Below, piece after piece: positions 1 to 6,469 of a stretch of DNA of 9,356 bases (within the stretch, counting starts at the first letter, position 1; every line of letters begins with the position of its first letter). Source of the stretch: an uncultured Rhodospirillaceae bacterium (lineage in GTDB: Bacteria; Pseudomonadota; Alphaproteobacteria; RF32; CAG-239); contig OMQE01000100.1 of NCBI GenBank assembly GCA_900313155.1, forward strand, positions 1-9,356, given 5' to 3'. The notes under the pieces are model-generated. The model ran no database searches. It was not told the DNA's origin and saw nothing but the letters and a program-made list of their open reading frames with translations. The position numbers and the translations under genes are program-made.

Positions 1-37
1 AATTTGAGAAGAAACTAATTTCATATAGGTATCTAAA

Positions 38-916
38 ATGGGGATTAAAGATAATTTTATCTGGGCCAGAGAAATTTTGAGTTTTTTAGAAACTGCTCGG
101 AACGGAACAATTAACGGAACGGCAGAAAACAACGGAATGAAACAGTCTAATCTTTCAAAAACTCTGAAAAGTTTGGAAGATAAGCTCAAATGCCAATTGC
201 TGGAAAGAAACTATAACGGCGTAAAGTTGACGGAAAACGGCAGAGAAGTTTTTAAGGTTGCTTGCGATATTGATAAGGTTATTTATAAAGTCAAAAATTT
301 TACTGCCTCAGATATGAATGTTTCCGGCAAAATAAGACTATGGACCAGCGATGGCCTGGGAACGGGGTATCTTTCGAGCTGTTTATCCAGTTTTGTCGCA
401 AAATATCCGGATATAAAAACAGATATTGAATGTTCTCTTGAACGGCCGAGTTTTTCTGCTGTGGATTTGGCGGTGGTTTATGATGAACCGGAATTTGATG
501 ATAGTGAAATTGTTTCAAAATATGAACTGAGGTTCGGTCTGTTTGCATCTATGGACTACCTTTCTAAATATGGTTTTCCGCGCGATATTAAAGATTTGCA
601 AAAAAATCATCGTATTTGTGATCGGGAAAATTTTGTGCAAGTATGGCCTCAATGGAAGAAAATTATTGATGGTGCCGAACATGTGGTGGCAACAACCAAT
701 TCCTCGGCAATGTTGCTGAGAATGACTTGTGACAGTATAGGCATTGCCCTTCACCCTATTGCCATTGGAAAAAAAGAAAAGGATTTGATGCATTTAGCGC
801 AAATTGGGGTGGAACTCAGCCATCCGTTTTGGATTGTTTCGCATAAAACCGGGCAAGATGTCCCAAAAATCAGAGCGTTGATTGACCATATAAAAGAAGT
901 AACTTCTCAATTATAA
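38..916 (+). CDS. LysR-family transcriptional regulator, full length
   Basis: This 292-residue protein has the LysR architecture. An N-terminal winged helix-turn-helix lies at about residues 10-72, with the recognition segment KQSNLSKTLKSLEDKL and the wing ending in VKLTENGREVF. A linker helix follows to about residue 90. The two-lobed effector-binding domain starts at GKIRLWTSDGLGTGYL (about 97-112) and runs to the end. Length is normal for the family (about 290-310). LysR proteins bind DNA in the cytoplasm as dimers or tetramers and respond to a small ligand; the ligand and targets cannot be told here. The first helix region (ETARNGTINGTAENNGM) departs from the usual GS-x-A-x-A-A pattern. 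The start is the first ATG, with only a weak AGG (27-29) eight bases upstream. The 3' end overlaps the convergent gene by 47 bp. Family call firm, function unknown. Confidence 0.88.
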   Translation: MGIKDNFIWAREILSFLETARNGTINGTAENNGMKQSNLSKTLKSLEDKLKCQLLERNYNGVKLTENGREVFKVACDIDKVIYKVKNFTASDMNVSGKIRLWTSDGLGTGYLSSCLSSFVAKYPDIKTDIECSLERPSFSAVDLAVVYDEPEFDDSEIVSKYELRFGLFASMDYLSKYGFPRDIKDLQKNHRICDRENFVQVWPQWKKIIDGAEHVVATTNSSAMLLRMTCDSIGIALHPIAIGKKEKDLMHLAQIGVELSHPFWIVSHKTGQDVPKIRALIDHIKEVTSQL

Positions 917-1451
917 AATCAAAAAATTCGAGCGCTTTGGGGTTTCTTTCGTTGCAACATACCCATATTTTTTGTTTCAGGCTGCTTCCAATATGTAATT
1001 CCGTATATTTTTCTCGCGGGTTTGTTGGCGGTACATTACTGATTTTAACATCTGCCATAATGTCTTCTTCAACAAAGTTGAGCTTTATGGTCGGGTGATT
1101 TTTTTCAAATTCCGACCAATCGGTTAATTCCATATTAGGACTGATATATATGTTCAGCACTCTGTTTTTAGGGCATGTGTTTTCGTGCCAATTGCCTATT
1201 TTTTGTATTTGTTCTCTTAAATCTGCGGCAAGTTCGGCAACTTTGCGGCCTTGCTTGGTCGGGACGCATCCTTGAGATGAGCGCTTAAAAAGTTTGGTGC
1301 CGATTTCTTTTTCAAAATTGTTGATGATTAGGCTCAAATTCGGCGCTTTGATATTATTTTCTTCAGCGGCTCTGTTAATTGATTTACAGCGGATGATTTC
1401 TTGAACATAAAGAATTCCTCGAATGAGCGTAATATAGTTTTTGATGTTCAT
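870..1451 (-). CDS. Short LysR-like regulator lacking the second effector lobe
   Basis: A 193-residue protein with a LysR-type helix-turn-helix at about residues 10-72 (INRAAEENNIKAPNLSLIIN, then FEKEIGTKLFKRSS and the wing VPTKQGRKV). From residue 97 only about half of a LysR effector domain can be followed: the first strand NRVLNIYIS and the helix and strand SEFEKNHPTIKLNFVE. It then passes quickly to a last helix ALEFFDFIIEKLL. Family members usually have about 300 residues, so about 100 residues (lobe II) seem absent. The reading frame is intact, and AAAGGA (complement of 1461-1466) sits nine bases before the ATG, so it looks like a working gene rather than debris. Residues 179-193 are encoded antisense to the end of the preceding LysR gene. 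It is divergent from the acetyltransferase gene, the classic position for a LysR regulator and its target. Function is inferred; a decayed gene is the alternative. Confidence 0.75.
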   Translation of the reverse strand: MNIKNYITLIRGILYVQEIIRCKSINRAAEENNIKAPNLSLIINNFEKEIGTKLFKRSSQGCVPTKQGRKVAELAADLREQIQKIGNWHENTCPKNRVLNIYISPNMELTDWSEFEKNHPTIKLNFVEEDIMADVKISNVPPTNPREKYTELHIGSSLKQKIWVCCNERNPKALEFFDFIIEKLLLLYGQSTL

Positions 1452-1505
1452 TTTTTAAAATCCTTTGTTGTTATGCCTCAAAATATATAACCCATTTATG
1501 AAATT

Positions 1506-1532
1506 AGTATATTCAAAAAATTATTTTGTCAA
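1506..1532 (-). promoter_or_regulatory. Probable sigma-70-type promoter of the short LysR-like gene
   Basis: On the minus strand there is a perfect -35 TTGACA (complement of 1527-1532) and a -10 TATACT (complement of 1506-1511, five of six consensus bases). The spacer is 15 bp, slightly short. Transcription would begin near 1499, giving a leader of about 48 bases that contains the AAAGGA ribosome-binding site. It overlaps the proposed rightward promoter of the acetyltransferase gene, so the two polymerases could compete for the same DNA. The motifs are seen directly; promoter activity is inferred. Confidence 0.6.
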
Positions 1533-1541
1533 CACTATAAT
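1512..1541 (+). promoter_or_regulatory. Possible promoter giving a leaderless acetyltransferase mRNA
   Basis: A perfect TATAAT lies at 1536-1541, only five bases before the ATG at 1547. A weak -35 TTCAAA (1512-1517) stands 18 bp upstream of it. A start site six to eight bases after the -10 would fall at or beside the A of the ATG, so the mRNA would be leaderless. In agreement, no Shine-Dalgarno sequence is visible upstream, and an in-frame TAA at 1541-1543 excludes an upstream start. The -35 is poor, so confidence is moderate. Confidence 0.45.
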
Positions 1542-1546
1542 AAATT

Positions 1547-2155
1547 ATGTTTAATGATGATGACATAAAGATTGAATTAGCAGTGTCTGACGAACAGATA
1601 GAAGCAACCAGAGCTGTTCGAAAGAAGGTGTTTGTCAAAGAGTTAGGTCTTTCTGAAAAGAAAGACCGTGAGAATGACAACTGTTCCATTCATATATTGG
1701 CTTATATCCAAAAAGGACATCGTATATTACCGGTTGGGACTATGCGTATTCGCTCTTTTGGCGACTTTGTCAAGTTTGAGCGAATGGCAGTGACACGTCA
1801 TTTCAGAAAGACTAATGTTGCTGAGGCTATTATGCAATATGCATTTAACTTTGCTGCCATAAAGGGACATTGTAAAGTTCTGGCGGCGTGTAAAGAAGAA
1901 TTGCTTCCTCGTTGGAAACGTTCCGGCTTTTATACAAATAAAAAGATGGAAACAATAGAAGAAAACGGAATGAAGCTAATTCGTATTTATCGTGATCTTC
2001 CAAAGCATCCTCTTGCTTTGACAATAAACTCTGATCCCGCCCTTTTACTTGCTTCAGAAGGAGAATTGGCTAAAAAAGCTCAAGAGACTTCCATAATAGA
2101 CGGGGCTCGTTTGAAATTAGCTGAATTGAATGAAAAGAAAAAGTTTGAATATTGA
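1547..2155 (+). CDS. GNAT-family N-acetyltransferase
   Basis: This 202-residue protein has a GNAT fold of the kind seen in ElaA/YjcF-like enzymes. The opening helix VRKKVFVKELGLSEKKDREND (about 24-44) matches the family's pattern of IR..VFV.EQ....E.D..D. It is followed by strands at HILAYI and LPVGTMRIRS (48-70), the central strand KFERMAVTRHF (76-86), and the helix that normally binds acyl-CoA (NVAEAIMQYAFNFAA). The pyrophosphate loop, usually Q/R-x-x-G-x-G/A, reads RKTNVA here, so the glycines are missing. A tail from about residue 155 to 202 lies beyond the usual domain. GNAT enzymes move an acyl group from acyl-CoA to an amine; the substrate cannot be predicted. Its divergent neighbour is a LysR-like regulator that may control it. 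The start is fixed by an in-frame stop just upstream. Confidence 0.8.
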   Translation: MFNDDDIKIELAVSDEQIEATRAVRKKVFVKELGLSEKKDRENDNCSIHILAYIQKGHRILPVGTMRIRSFGDFVKFERMAVTRHFRKTNVAEAIMQYAFNFAAIKGHCKVLAACKEELLPRWKRSGFYTNKKMETIEENGMKLIRIYRDLPKHPLALTINSDPALLLASEGELAKKAQETSIIDGARLKLAELNEKKKFEY

Positions 2156-2224
2156 GTTTTTAGAAATATTCACATATCTGACATAAGTTGCCGTTTGGAG
2201 CTGTGTGCATAATTTTTAAGGTCG

Positions 2225-2253
2225 TTGAAATTGCAAAAAATATGTGCTAACCT
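2225..2253 (+). promoter_or_regulatory. Weak candidate promoter of the leuS operon
   Basis: In the 148-bp gap before leuS, TTGAAA (2225-2230) is separated by 17 bp from TAACCT (2248-2253). The -35 is good and the -10 poor (three of six). It is the best-spaced pair I found in this gap. Start would be near 2260, giving a leader of about 45 bases. The rest of the gap shows no stable hairpin, T-box or leucine-rich leader peptide that I can recognise. Confidence 0.3.
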
Positions 2254-2303
2254 TGCCACAATTGTAAGACATAAAAAAGACTGAACAGAAAGGAAAAAGA
2301 AAA

Positions 2304-4790
2304 ATGTCGGGCAACGCACGCTATAACGGCAAACAAACATGGGAAGAATGGCAAAAAGATTGGCAAAACGAAGACAGATACAACTTCAGAACCATTGAAG
2401 CCAAGTGGCAAAAAATTTGGGAAGATGAAAAAGCCTATAAGGTCGAAATTGACCATAACAAAGAAAAATTCTATGCATTGGTAGAGTTTCCGTATCCGTC
2501 AGGTGCCGGTTTGCATGTGGGGCATCCGCGTTCATATACGGCGCTGGATGTCATTAGTCGCAAAAAGCGTATGCAGGGGTTTAATGTGCTTTATCCGATG
2601 GGTTTTGACGCTTTTGGTCTGCCGGCAGAAAATTATGCCATCAAAACCGGTGTGCATCCGGCTGTTTCAACCAAAGCTAATATTGAAAACTTTACCCGCC
2701 AGCTTAAGTCCATCGGTTTTTCTTTTGATTGGGACAGATGTTTTGCCACCTGTGATCCGGAATATTATAAATGGACTCAATGGATGTTTATTCAATTTTT
2801 CAAACACGGGTTGGCCTATAAGGATAAGATGGCAATTAACTGGTGCCCGTCGTGCAAGGTCGGTTTAGCTAACGAAGAAGTGGTGAACGGTCGTTGCGAA
2901 CGTTGCGGAGCCGAAGTGGTGCGCAAGGATAAAGAACAATGGATGCTTGCCATCACCAAATATGCCGACCGCTTGATTAACGATTTGGAAAAGGTTGATT
3001 TTATTGACCGCGTCAAATCCACGCAAATTAACTGGATTGGGCGTTCCGAAGGCGCCGAATTGGCGTTTGAACTGACAGACAATGCCGGTCATAATTTAGG
3101 CAAACAAATGGTTGTCTATACCACCAGACCAGATACCACTTTTGGGGTAACATATTGTGTGATGGCACCGGAACACCAGTTTGTTACAGACTTGATGGAT
3201 AAGTTTGAAAACACCGATGAAGTGCAAAAATATATTACCGAAACAGCTAAAAAGTCGGAACTGCAACGTACCTCCGATACCACCAAAACCGGTGTTGAAC
3301 TCAAGGGAATTAAGGCGCGCAATCCGTTTAATAATACGCTTATTCCGGTGTTTATTTCCGACTATGTGTTGACCGGATATGGCACCGGTGCAATTATGGC
3401 GGTTCCGGCACACGACCAACGTGACTACGATTTTGCCAAAGTGTTTAATTTGCCGATTATTCAGGTTTTGGACGGTGGCGATATTTCTGAAGCGGCATGG
3501 GAAGAAGACGGAACGCATATCAATTCCGGCTTTATGGACGGCATGGATAAAAAAGACGCTATGGCGGCGGCAATTAAATTTGCCGAGGAAAAGGGTTTCG
3601 GACACGCTAAAGTCAATTTCAAACTACGTGATTGGGTCTTTTCGCGCCAACGCTATTGGGGCGAGCCTATTCCGATGGTTTATTGCGAACACTGCGGCTG
3701 GCAGCCGATTGATGAGGATCAACTGCCGCTGAAGCTGCCGGAAGTTCCGGATTATCGCCCGAATGACAACGGCGAATCGCCGCTGGCTAATGCTACCGAA
3801 TGGTTGCAAACAACTTGTCCGAAGTGCGGTGGCAAAGCGCGTCGGGAAACAGATGTGATGCCGAACTGGGCCGGTTCGTCGTGGTATTTCTTACGCTATT
3901 GTGATCCGCATAATGATAAAGAATTTGCCTCTAAAGAAGCGCTTGATTATTGGATGAATGTTGATTGGTATAACGGTGGTATGGAACACACCACTTTGCA
4001 CCTTTTGTATTCTCGCTTTTGGCATAAGTTCCTTTACGATTGCGGCTATGTTCCGCAACCGGAGCCGTACCAAAAACGCACCTCTCATGGTATGATTTTG
4101 GCATCTGATGGCGAAAAAATGAGCAAATCGCGCGGTAATGTGGTTAATCCGGACGAAATTATCGATACTTATGGGGCTGATACTTTCCGTTTGTATGAAA
4201 TGTTTATTGGTCCGTTTGACCAAGTTGCCATGTGGTCAGAAGAAAGTTTAAACGGTGTTTATCGTTTTGTCGGTAAAGTTTATGGCTTGTTTAAAAAGGT
4301 TTATGCCGATAAAGATGCCCCGTTAAGTGCGGCCGATTTACGTGCGATGCATAAGTGCATTATTGAGGTGACAGAACGTATTGATCAAATGAAATTTAAT
4401 ACGGCAGTATCTTCACTGATGACTTATGTGAACTATTTAACGGGAATGGAAAAAATTCCGGCGCAAATGTATGCCACTTTGCTCAAATTATTAAGTCCGT
4501 TCACCCCGCATCTGGCGGAAGAAATGTGGGCGCGTTTGGGCGGCAAAACGCTGATTGTGACCGAAAATTGGCCGGAAGGTGATGCCAAATTGGCTGAAGA
4601 CGATATGGTTACTTTGGGTGTTCAAATGAACGGCAAGATGCGCGGCACCATTACCGTTTCTAAAAGCGCCAGCAAGGAAGAAACTCAACAGGCAGCATTG
4701 CAGTTGGAAAATGTGGCACGTCAGCTGCAGGGCGTTGAAGTTAAAAAAATAATTGTTGTGCCGAATAGGATTGTAAACATTGTGGTATAA
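2304..4790 (+). CDS. leuS: Leucyl-tRNA synthetase
   Basis: An 828-residue class I aminoacyl-tRNA synthetase that charges tRNA-Leu in the cytoplasm. The HIGH signature is HVGH (71-74) within FPYPSGAGLHVGH, and KMSKS is at 605-609. Zinc-type cysteine pairs occur at C181/C184 with C198/C201, and at C461/C464 with C505/C508. The CP1 editing domain shows TTRPDTTFG (273-281) and GTGAIMAVPAHDQRDYDFA (360-378), so post-transfer editing should be intact. The anticodon-binding domain (SPFTPHLAEEMWARLGG) and the C-terminal tRNA-binding domain are present. The start has a good AAAGGA (2289-2294) nine bases upstream, which supports a roughly 25-residue extension before the usual beginning YNFRTIEAKWQKIW. 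The signature region differs from the PYPSGRIHMGHVRNY form usual in Alphaproteobacteria. The stop overlaps the lptE start. Confidence 0.97.
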   Translation: MSGNARYNGKQTWEEWQKDWQNEDRYNFRTIEAKWQKIWEDEKAYKVEIDHNKEKFYALVEFPYPSGAGLHVGHPRSYTALDVISRKKRMQGFNVLYPMGFDAFGLPAENYAIKTGVHPAVSTKANIENFTRQLKSIGFSFDWDRCFATCDPEYYKWTQWMFIQFFKHGLAYKDKMAINWCPSCKVGLANEEVVNGRCERCGAEVVRKDKEQWMLAITKYADRLINDLEKVDFIDRVKSTQINWIGRSEGAELAFELTDNAGHNLGKQMVVYTTRPDTTFGVTYCVMAPEHQFVTDLMDKFENTDEVQKYITETAKKSELQRTSDTTKTGVELKGIKARNPFNNTLIPVFISDYVLTGYGTGAIMAVPAHDQRDYDFAKVFNLPIIQVLDGGDISEAAWEEDGTHINSGFMDGMDKKDAMAAAIKFAEEKGFGHAKVNFKLRDWVFSRQRYWGEPIPMVYCEHCGWQPIDEDQLPLKLPEVPDYRPNDNGESPLANATEWLQTTCPKCGGKARRETDVMPNWAGSSWYFLRYCDPHNDKEFASKEALDYWMNVDWYNGGMEHTTLHLLYSRFWHKFLYDCGYVPQPEPYQKRTSHGMILASDGEKMSKSRGNVVNPDEIIDTYGADTFRLYEMFIGPFDQVAMWSEESLNGVYRFVGKVYGLFKKVYADKDAPLSAADLRAMHKCIIEVTERIDQMKFNTAVSSLMTYVNYLTGMEKIPAQMYATLLKLLSPFTPHLAEEMWARLGGKTLIVTENWPEGDAKLAEDDMVTLGVQMNGKMRGTITVSKSASKEETQQAALQLENVARQLQGVEVKKIIVVPNRIVNIVV
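2346..2438 (+). repeat. Degenerate duplication at the 5' end of leuS
   Basis: Two 36-base segments, 2346-2381 and 2403-2438, encode similar 12-residue stretches: EWQKDWQNEDRY (residues 15-26) and KWQKIWEDEKAY (34-45). Six of twelve residues agree (W, Q, K, W, E, Y), and by hand count about two thirds of the bases agree, including an exact TGGCAAAAA. The second copy is the normal first helix of the synthetase. The first lies in the N-terminal extension. Chance resemblance between two charged helices is possible. Confidence 0.45.
4766..4770 (+). promoter_or_regulatory. Ribosome-binding site that fixes the TTG start of lptE
   Basis: TAGGA lies inside the last codons of leuS, nine bases before the TTG at 4780. 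No ATG or GTG is available in frame at the right place for a complete signal peptide, and the next in-frame TTG (4792) has no such site. This spacing supports the TTG start. Confidence 0.6.
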
Positions 4791-5346
4791 ATTGAAGAAA
4801 ACAGCGATATTACTCATGCTCGTCAGCCTTGGTGGTTGCGGGTTTGAGCCGCTTTATGTTGAAAAAACGTCGGGTAGTGATTTGTGGTACTACAACAACG
4901 AGTACGACACCGATATTGTGCGTGAAATGGCACAAATAAAAATTGAAACCGTTACGGATAGAATCGGACAGCTGATTAAAAATGAGTTGATGGACACGTT
5001 TAATCCGTATGGCACGCCGAAATGCGCCAAATATTTCTTAAAACTGCAACCGGTAGAAAAAGAAACCACCGAACAGGCTTTGCGTGATGATATTACCGCC
5101 ACGCGTGAAAAGGTGAAATATTCAGTTAATTACGAACTGTGGAGCGAAGAAAAAGGACGCTTAATCGGCGGTAACAGTTGGGTTTTCTTAAGCTACGACT
5201 TGTTGGATAATCCGTATTCAACAACGATGGATAAAAAGAAAATTGAAAAAGACGGCGCCAAGATTATTGCCAACGATATTTCGCTTCGAATCGGCGCATA
5301 TTTCCACTCGGTTAAAACAAAGCGAGGCAATCCGGATGAATTTTAA
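4780..5346 (+). CDS. lptE: LPS-assembly lipoprotein LptE
   Basis: A 188-residue lipoprotein that pairs with the outer-membrane barrel LptD as the plug and scaffold for inserting lipopolysaccharide. A basic start (MWYKLKK), a hydrophobic stretch and the lipobox LGGC with Cys20 as the lipidated residue are visible. They are followed by GFEPLY, the typical beginning of alphaproteobacterial LptE. The body contains the expected elements: DRIGQLIKNELMDTFNPYG, the strand YFLKLQPVEKE, the helix-loop DITATREKVKYSVNYEL, and the late LLDNPYSTT. The start codon is TTG, with TAGGA nine bases upstream. It overlaps leuS by 11 bp and holA by 11 bp, so translation is probably coupled. Position between leuS and holA strongly supports the call, since LptE sequence is poorly conserved. 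No lptD is in view. Confidence 0.88.
   Translation: MWYKLKKTAILLMLVSLGGCGFEPLYVEKTSGSDLWYYNNEYDTDIVREMAQIKIETVTDRIGQLIKNELMDTFNPYGTPKCAKYFLKLQPVEKETTEQALRDDITATREKVKYSVNYELWSEEKGRLIGGNSWVFLSYDLLDNPYSTTMDKKKIEKDGAKIIANDISLRIGAYFHSVKTKRGNPDEF
5324..5327 (+). promoter_or_regulatory. Ribosome-binding site that fixes the holA start
   Basis: GAGG inside the end of lptE stands eight bases before the ATG at 5336. A longer reading frame opens at 5243, but that would add 31 residues antisense in character to the family and translated entirely from within lptE. The 5336 start gives the family's normal beginning (MNFKPAQLENSLKS). Confidence 0.6.
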
Positions 5347-6370
5347 GCCGGCACAGTTGGAAAATTCGCTCAAATCTTTGGGCACGAACATTAAGTGCAT
5401 TGTGTTGTTCGGTACCAATGAGGGCGCAATTGCCGACTTGCAAAAAAAATGTGCCGAGGCTGTTTGCGGCAGTGTGGAAGATGCTTTTTCTTACGCCCAG
5501 CTTGAAATGGAAAATATTTCTAAAGAAGGGCAGGAAGTGTATGCCGAATTTTATGCTCAATCGCTGATGGGTGGTCGTCGGGCGGTGGTGGTGAAAGGGG
5601 CTGACAATAATTTGGCACCGGTGCTGAAAAATATGATTCCGGAAACATCATCGGAAAATGTGCTGATTTTGAGCTCAACAAGTTTGAACACCAAGTCGTC
5701 GCTGATTACGTGGGCCAAAGACCGTGAAGATGTGATTGTTTGCGGTTTTTATGAAGATAGGGAAGGCGATTTGGGGAGTATTACCCAAAATATGTTGCAC
5801 GATAAAGGATTGACAGCAGATGTGCCAACGTTGCAACTTTTATGCGCTCGCTTGTCGCCTGACCGCAAACTTAACCAAGGCGAAATTGATAAACTTGCCA
5901 TATATATGGGCAGTCGAACACAAGTAACGCCGGAAGATGTGCGTGCCGCCGTAAGTGATGTGGCAGGTGCCAACGTCGAAGATTTATGCTATTTTGTGGC
6001 CGGCGGTTTGGTAAAAAAGGCTTGCAATATGTATGAGCGCTTGCTTAAAGAAGGTGTGGAACCGGCAACTTTGGTTCGGCAATTGTCGTATCATTTTGCA
6101 AAATTGCTGGGGTGCGCGGCGCAAATGGAGGCCGGTAAAAGTCTTGATGATGCCGTTAAAACCATTCGTCCGCCACTAATGTTTTATCGTCGGTCGGCAT
6201 TTGAAAACCAACTTAAAATATGGAATCGTCTGCGCATATTGCGAATTATGAAAGCGCTTTACGATAGCGAACGTGAATGCAAAACCACCAATATGCCGGC
6301 TGAGCAGAACGCCGGATATTTGGTACTACGCTTGTCTGATGCTGCATACCACTTGTTGCAAAAAAAATAA
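5336..6370 (+). CDS. holA: DNA polymerase III delta subunit
   Basis: This 344-residue protein is the delta subunit of the clamp-loader complex, which opens the beta sliding clamp for DNA replication. The N-terminal beta-clamp-opening domain starts with FKPAQLENSLKS and the strand-loop CIVLFGTNEGAIADLQ (about 21-36), which resembles a P-loop position but lacks a true Walker A motif, as is normal for delta. The helical middle has NQGEIDKLAIYMGSRTQVTPEDVRAAVSD (180-208), the typical lid. The C-terminal collar domain has the alphaproteobacterial-style RPPLMFYRRSAFENQLKIW (278-296). Length fits the family (about 330-345). It is the last gene of the leuS-lptE-holA run and overlaps lptE by 11 bp. 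No terminator is visible directly after it. Confidence 0.93.
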   Translation: MNFKPAQLENSLKSLGTNIKCIVLFGTNEGAIADLQKKCAEAVCGSVEDAFSYAQLEMENISKEGQEVYAEFYAQSLMGGRRAVVVKGADNNLAPVLKNMIPETSSENVLILSSTSLNTKSSLITWAKDREDVIVCGFYEDREGDLGSITQNMLHDKGLTADVPTLQLLCARLSPDRKLNQGEIDKLAIYMGSRTQVTPEDVRAAVSDVAGANVEDLCYFVAGGLVKKACNMYERLLKEGVEPATLVRQLSYHFAKLLGCAAQMEAGKSLDDAVKTIRPPLMFYRRSAFENQLKIWNRLRILRIMKALYDSERECKTTNMPAEQNAGYLVLRLSDAAYHLLQKK

Positions 6371-6393
6371 TATTTGCCGTTTTTAAAAATTCC

Positions 6394-6422
6394 TTGCCAA
6401 AATGCTAAAATGAGAATATGTT
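6394..6422 (+). promoter_or_regulatory. Candidate promoter of the small unknown gene
   Basis: TTGCCA (6394-6399) and TATGTT (6417-6422) are separated by 17 bp, each with four or five matches to consensus. Transcription would begin near 6429 and leave a leader of about 40 bases before the ATG at 6470. That leader has no Shine-Dalgarno sequence. A rival -10 lies at 6463-6468. Confidence 0.4.
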
Positions 6423-6462
6423 AATGACGAAAAAGTTATCATTTATATATTAACCAAAACGC

Positions 6463-6468
6463 TATAAT
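6463..6468 (+). promoter_or_regulatory. Perfect TATAAT directly before a start codon
   Basis: TATAAT ends one base before the ATG at 6470. A start site six to eight bases downstream would fall inside the coding region, so as a promoter it would miss the first codon of this reading frame. No good -35 is found at 16-18 bp. It may be a chance AT-rich match or drive a shorter transcript. Confidence 0.2.
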
Positions 6469-6469
6469 T

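Noticed and set aside
870..1451. Calling the short LysR-like gene a pseudogene
   Set aside because: The frame is uninterrupted, the helix-turn-helix is complete, and promoter and ribosome-binding site are intact. A shortened working regulator fits at least as well, so it is kept as a CDS with the doubt stated.
2156..2303. Possible T-box, leucine attenuator or terminator upstream of leuS
   Set aside because: The gap is only 148 bp. I found no stable stem with a T tract, no T-box sequence and no short leader peptide with a run of leucine codons.
3096..3605. A 169-codon open frame antisense to leuS, with several smaller ones nearby
   Set aside because: The translation is low in recognisable structure and the opposite strand encodes an intact, motif-rich LeuRS. 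Shadow frames are expected there.
5243..5335. A longer holA start adding 31 residues
   Set aside because: The added part lies wholly inside lptE, has no family match, and the ATG at 5336 has a correctly placed GAGG and gives the normal delta-subunit start and length.
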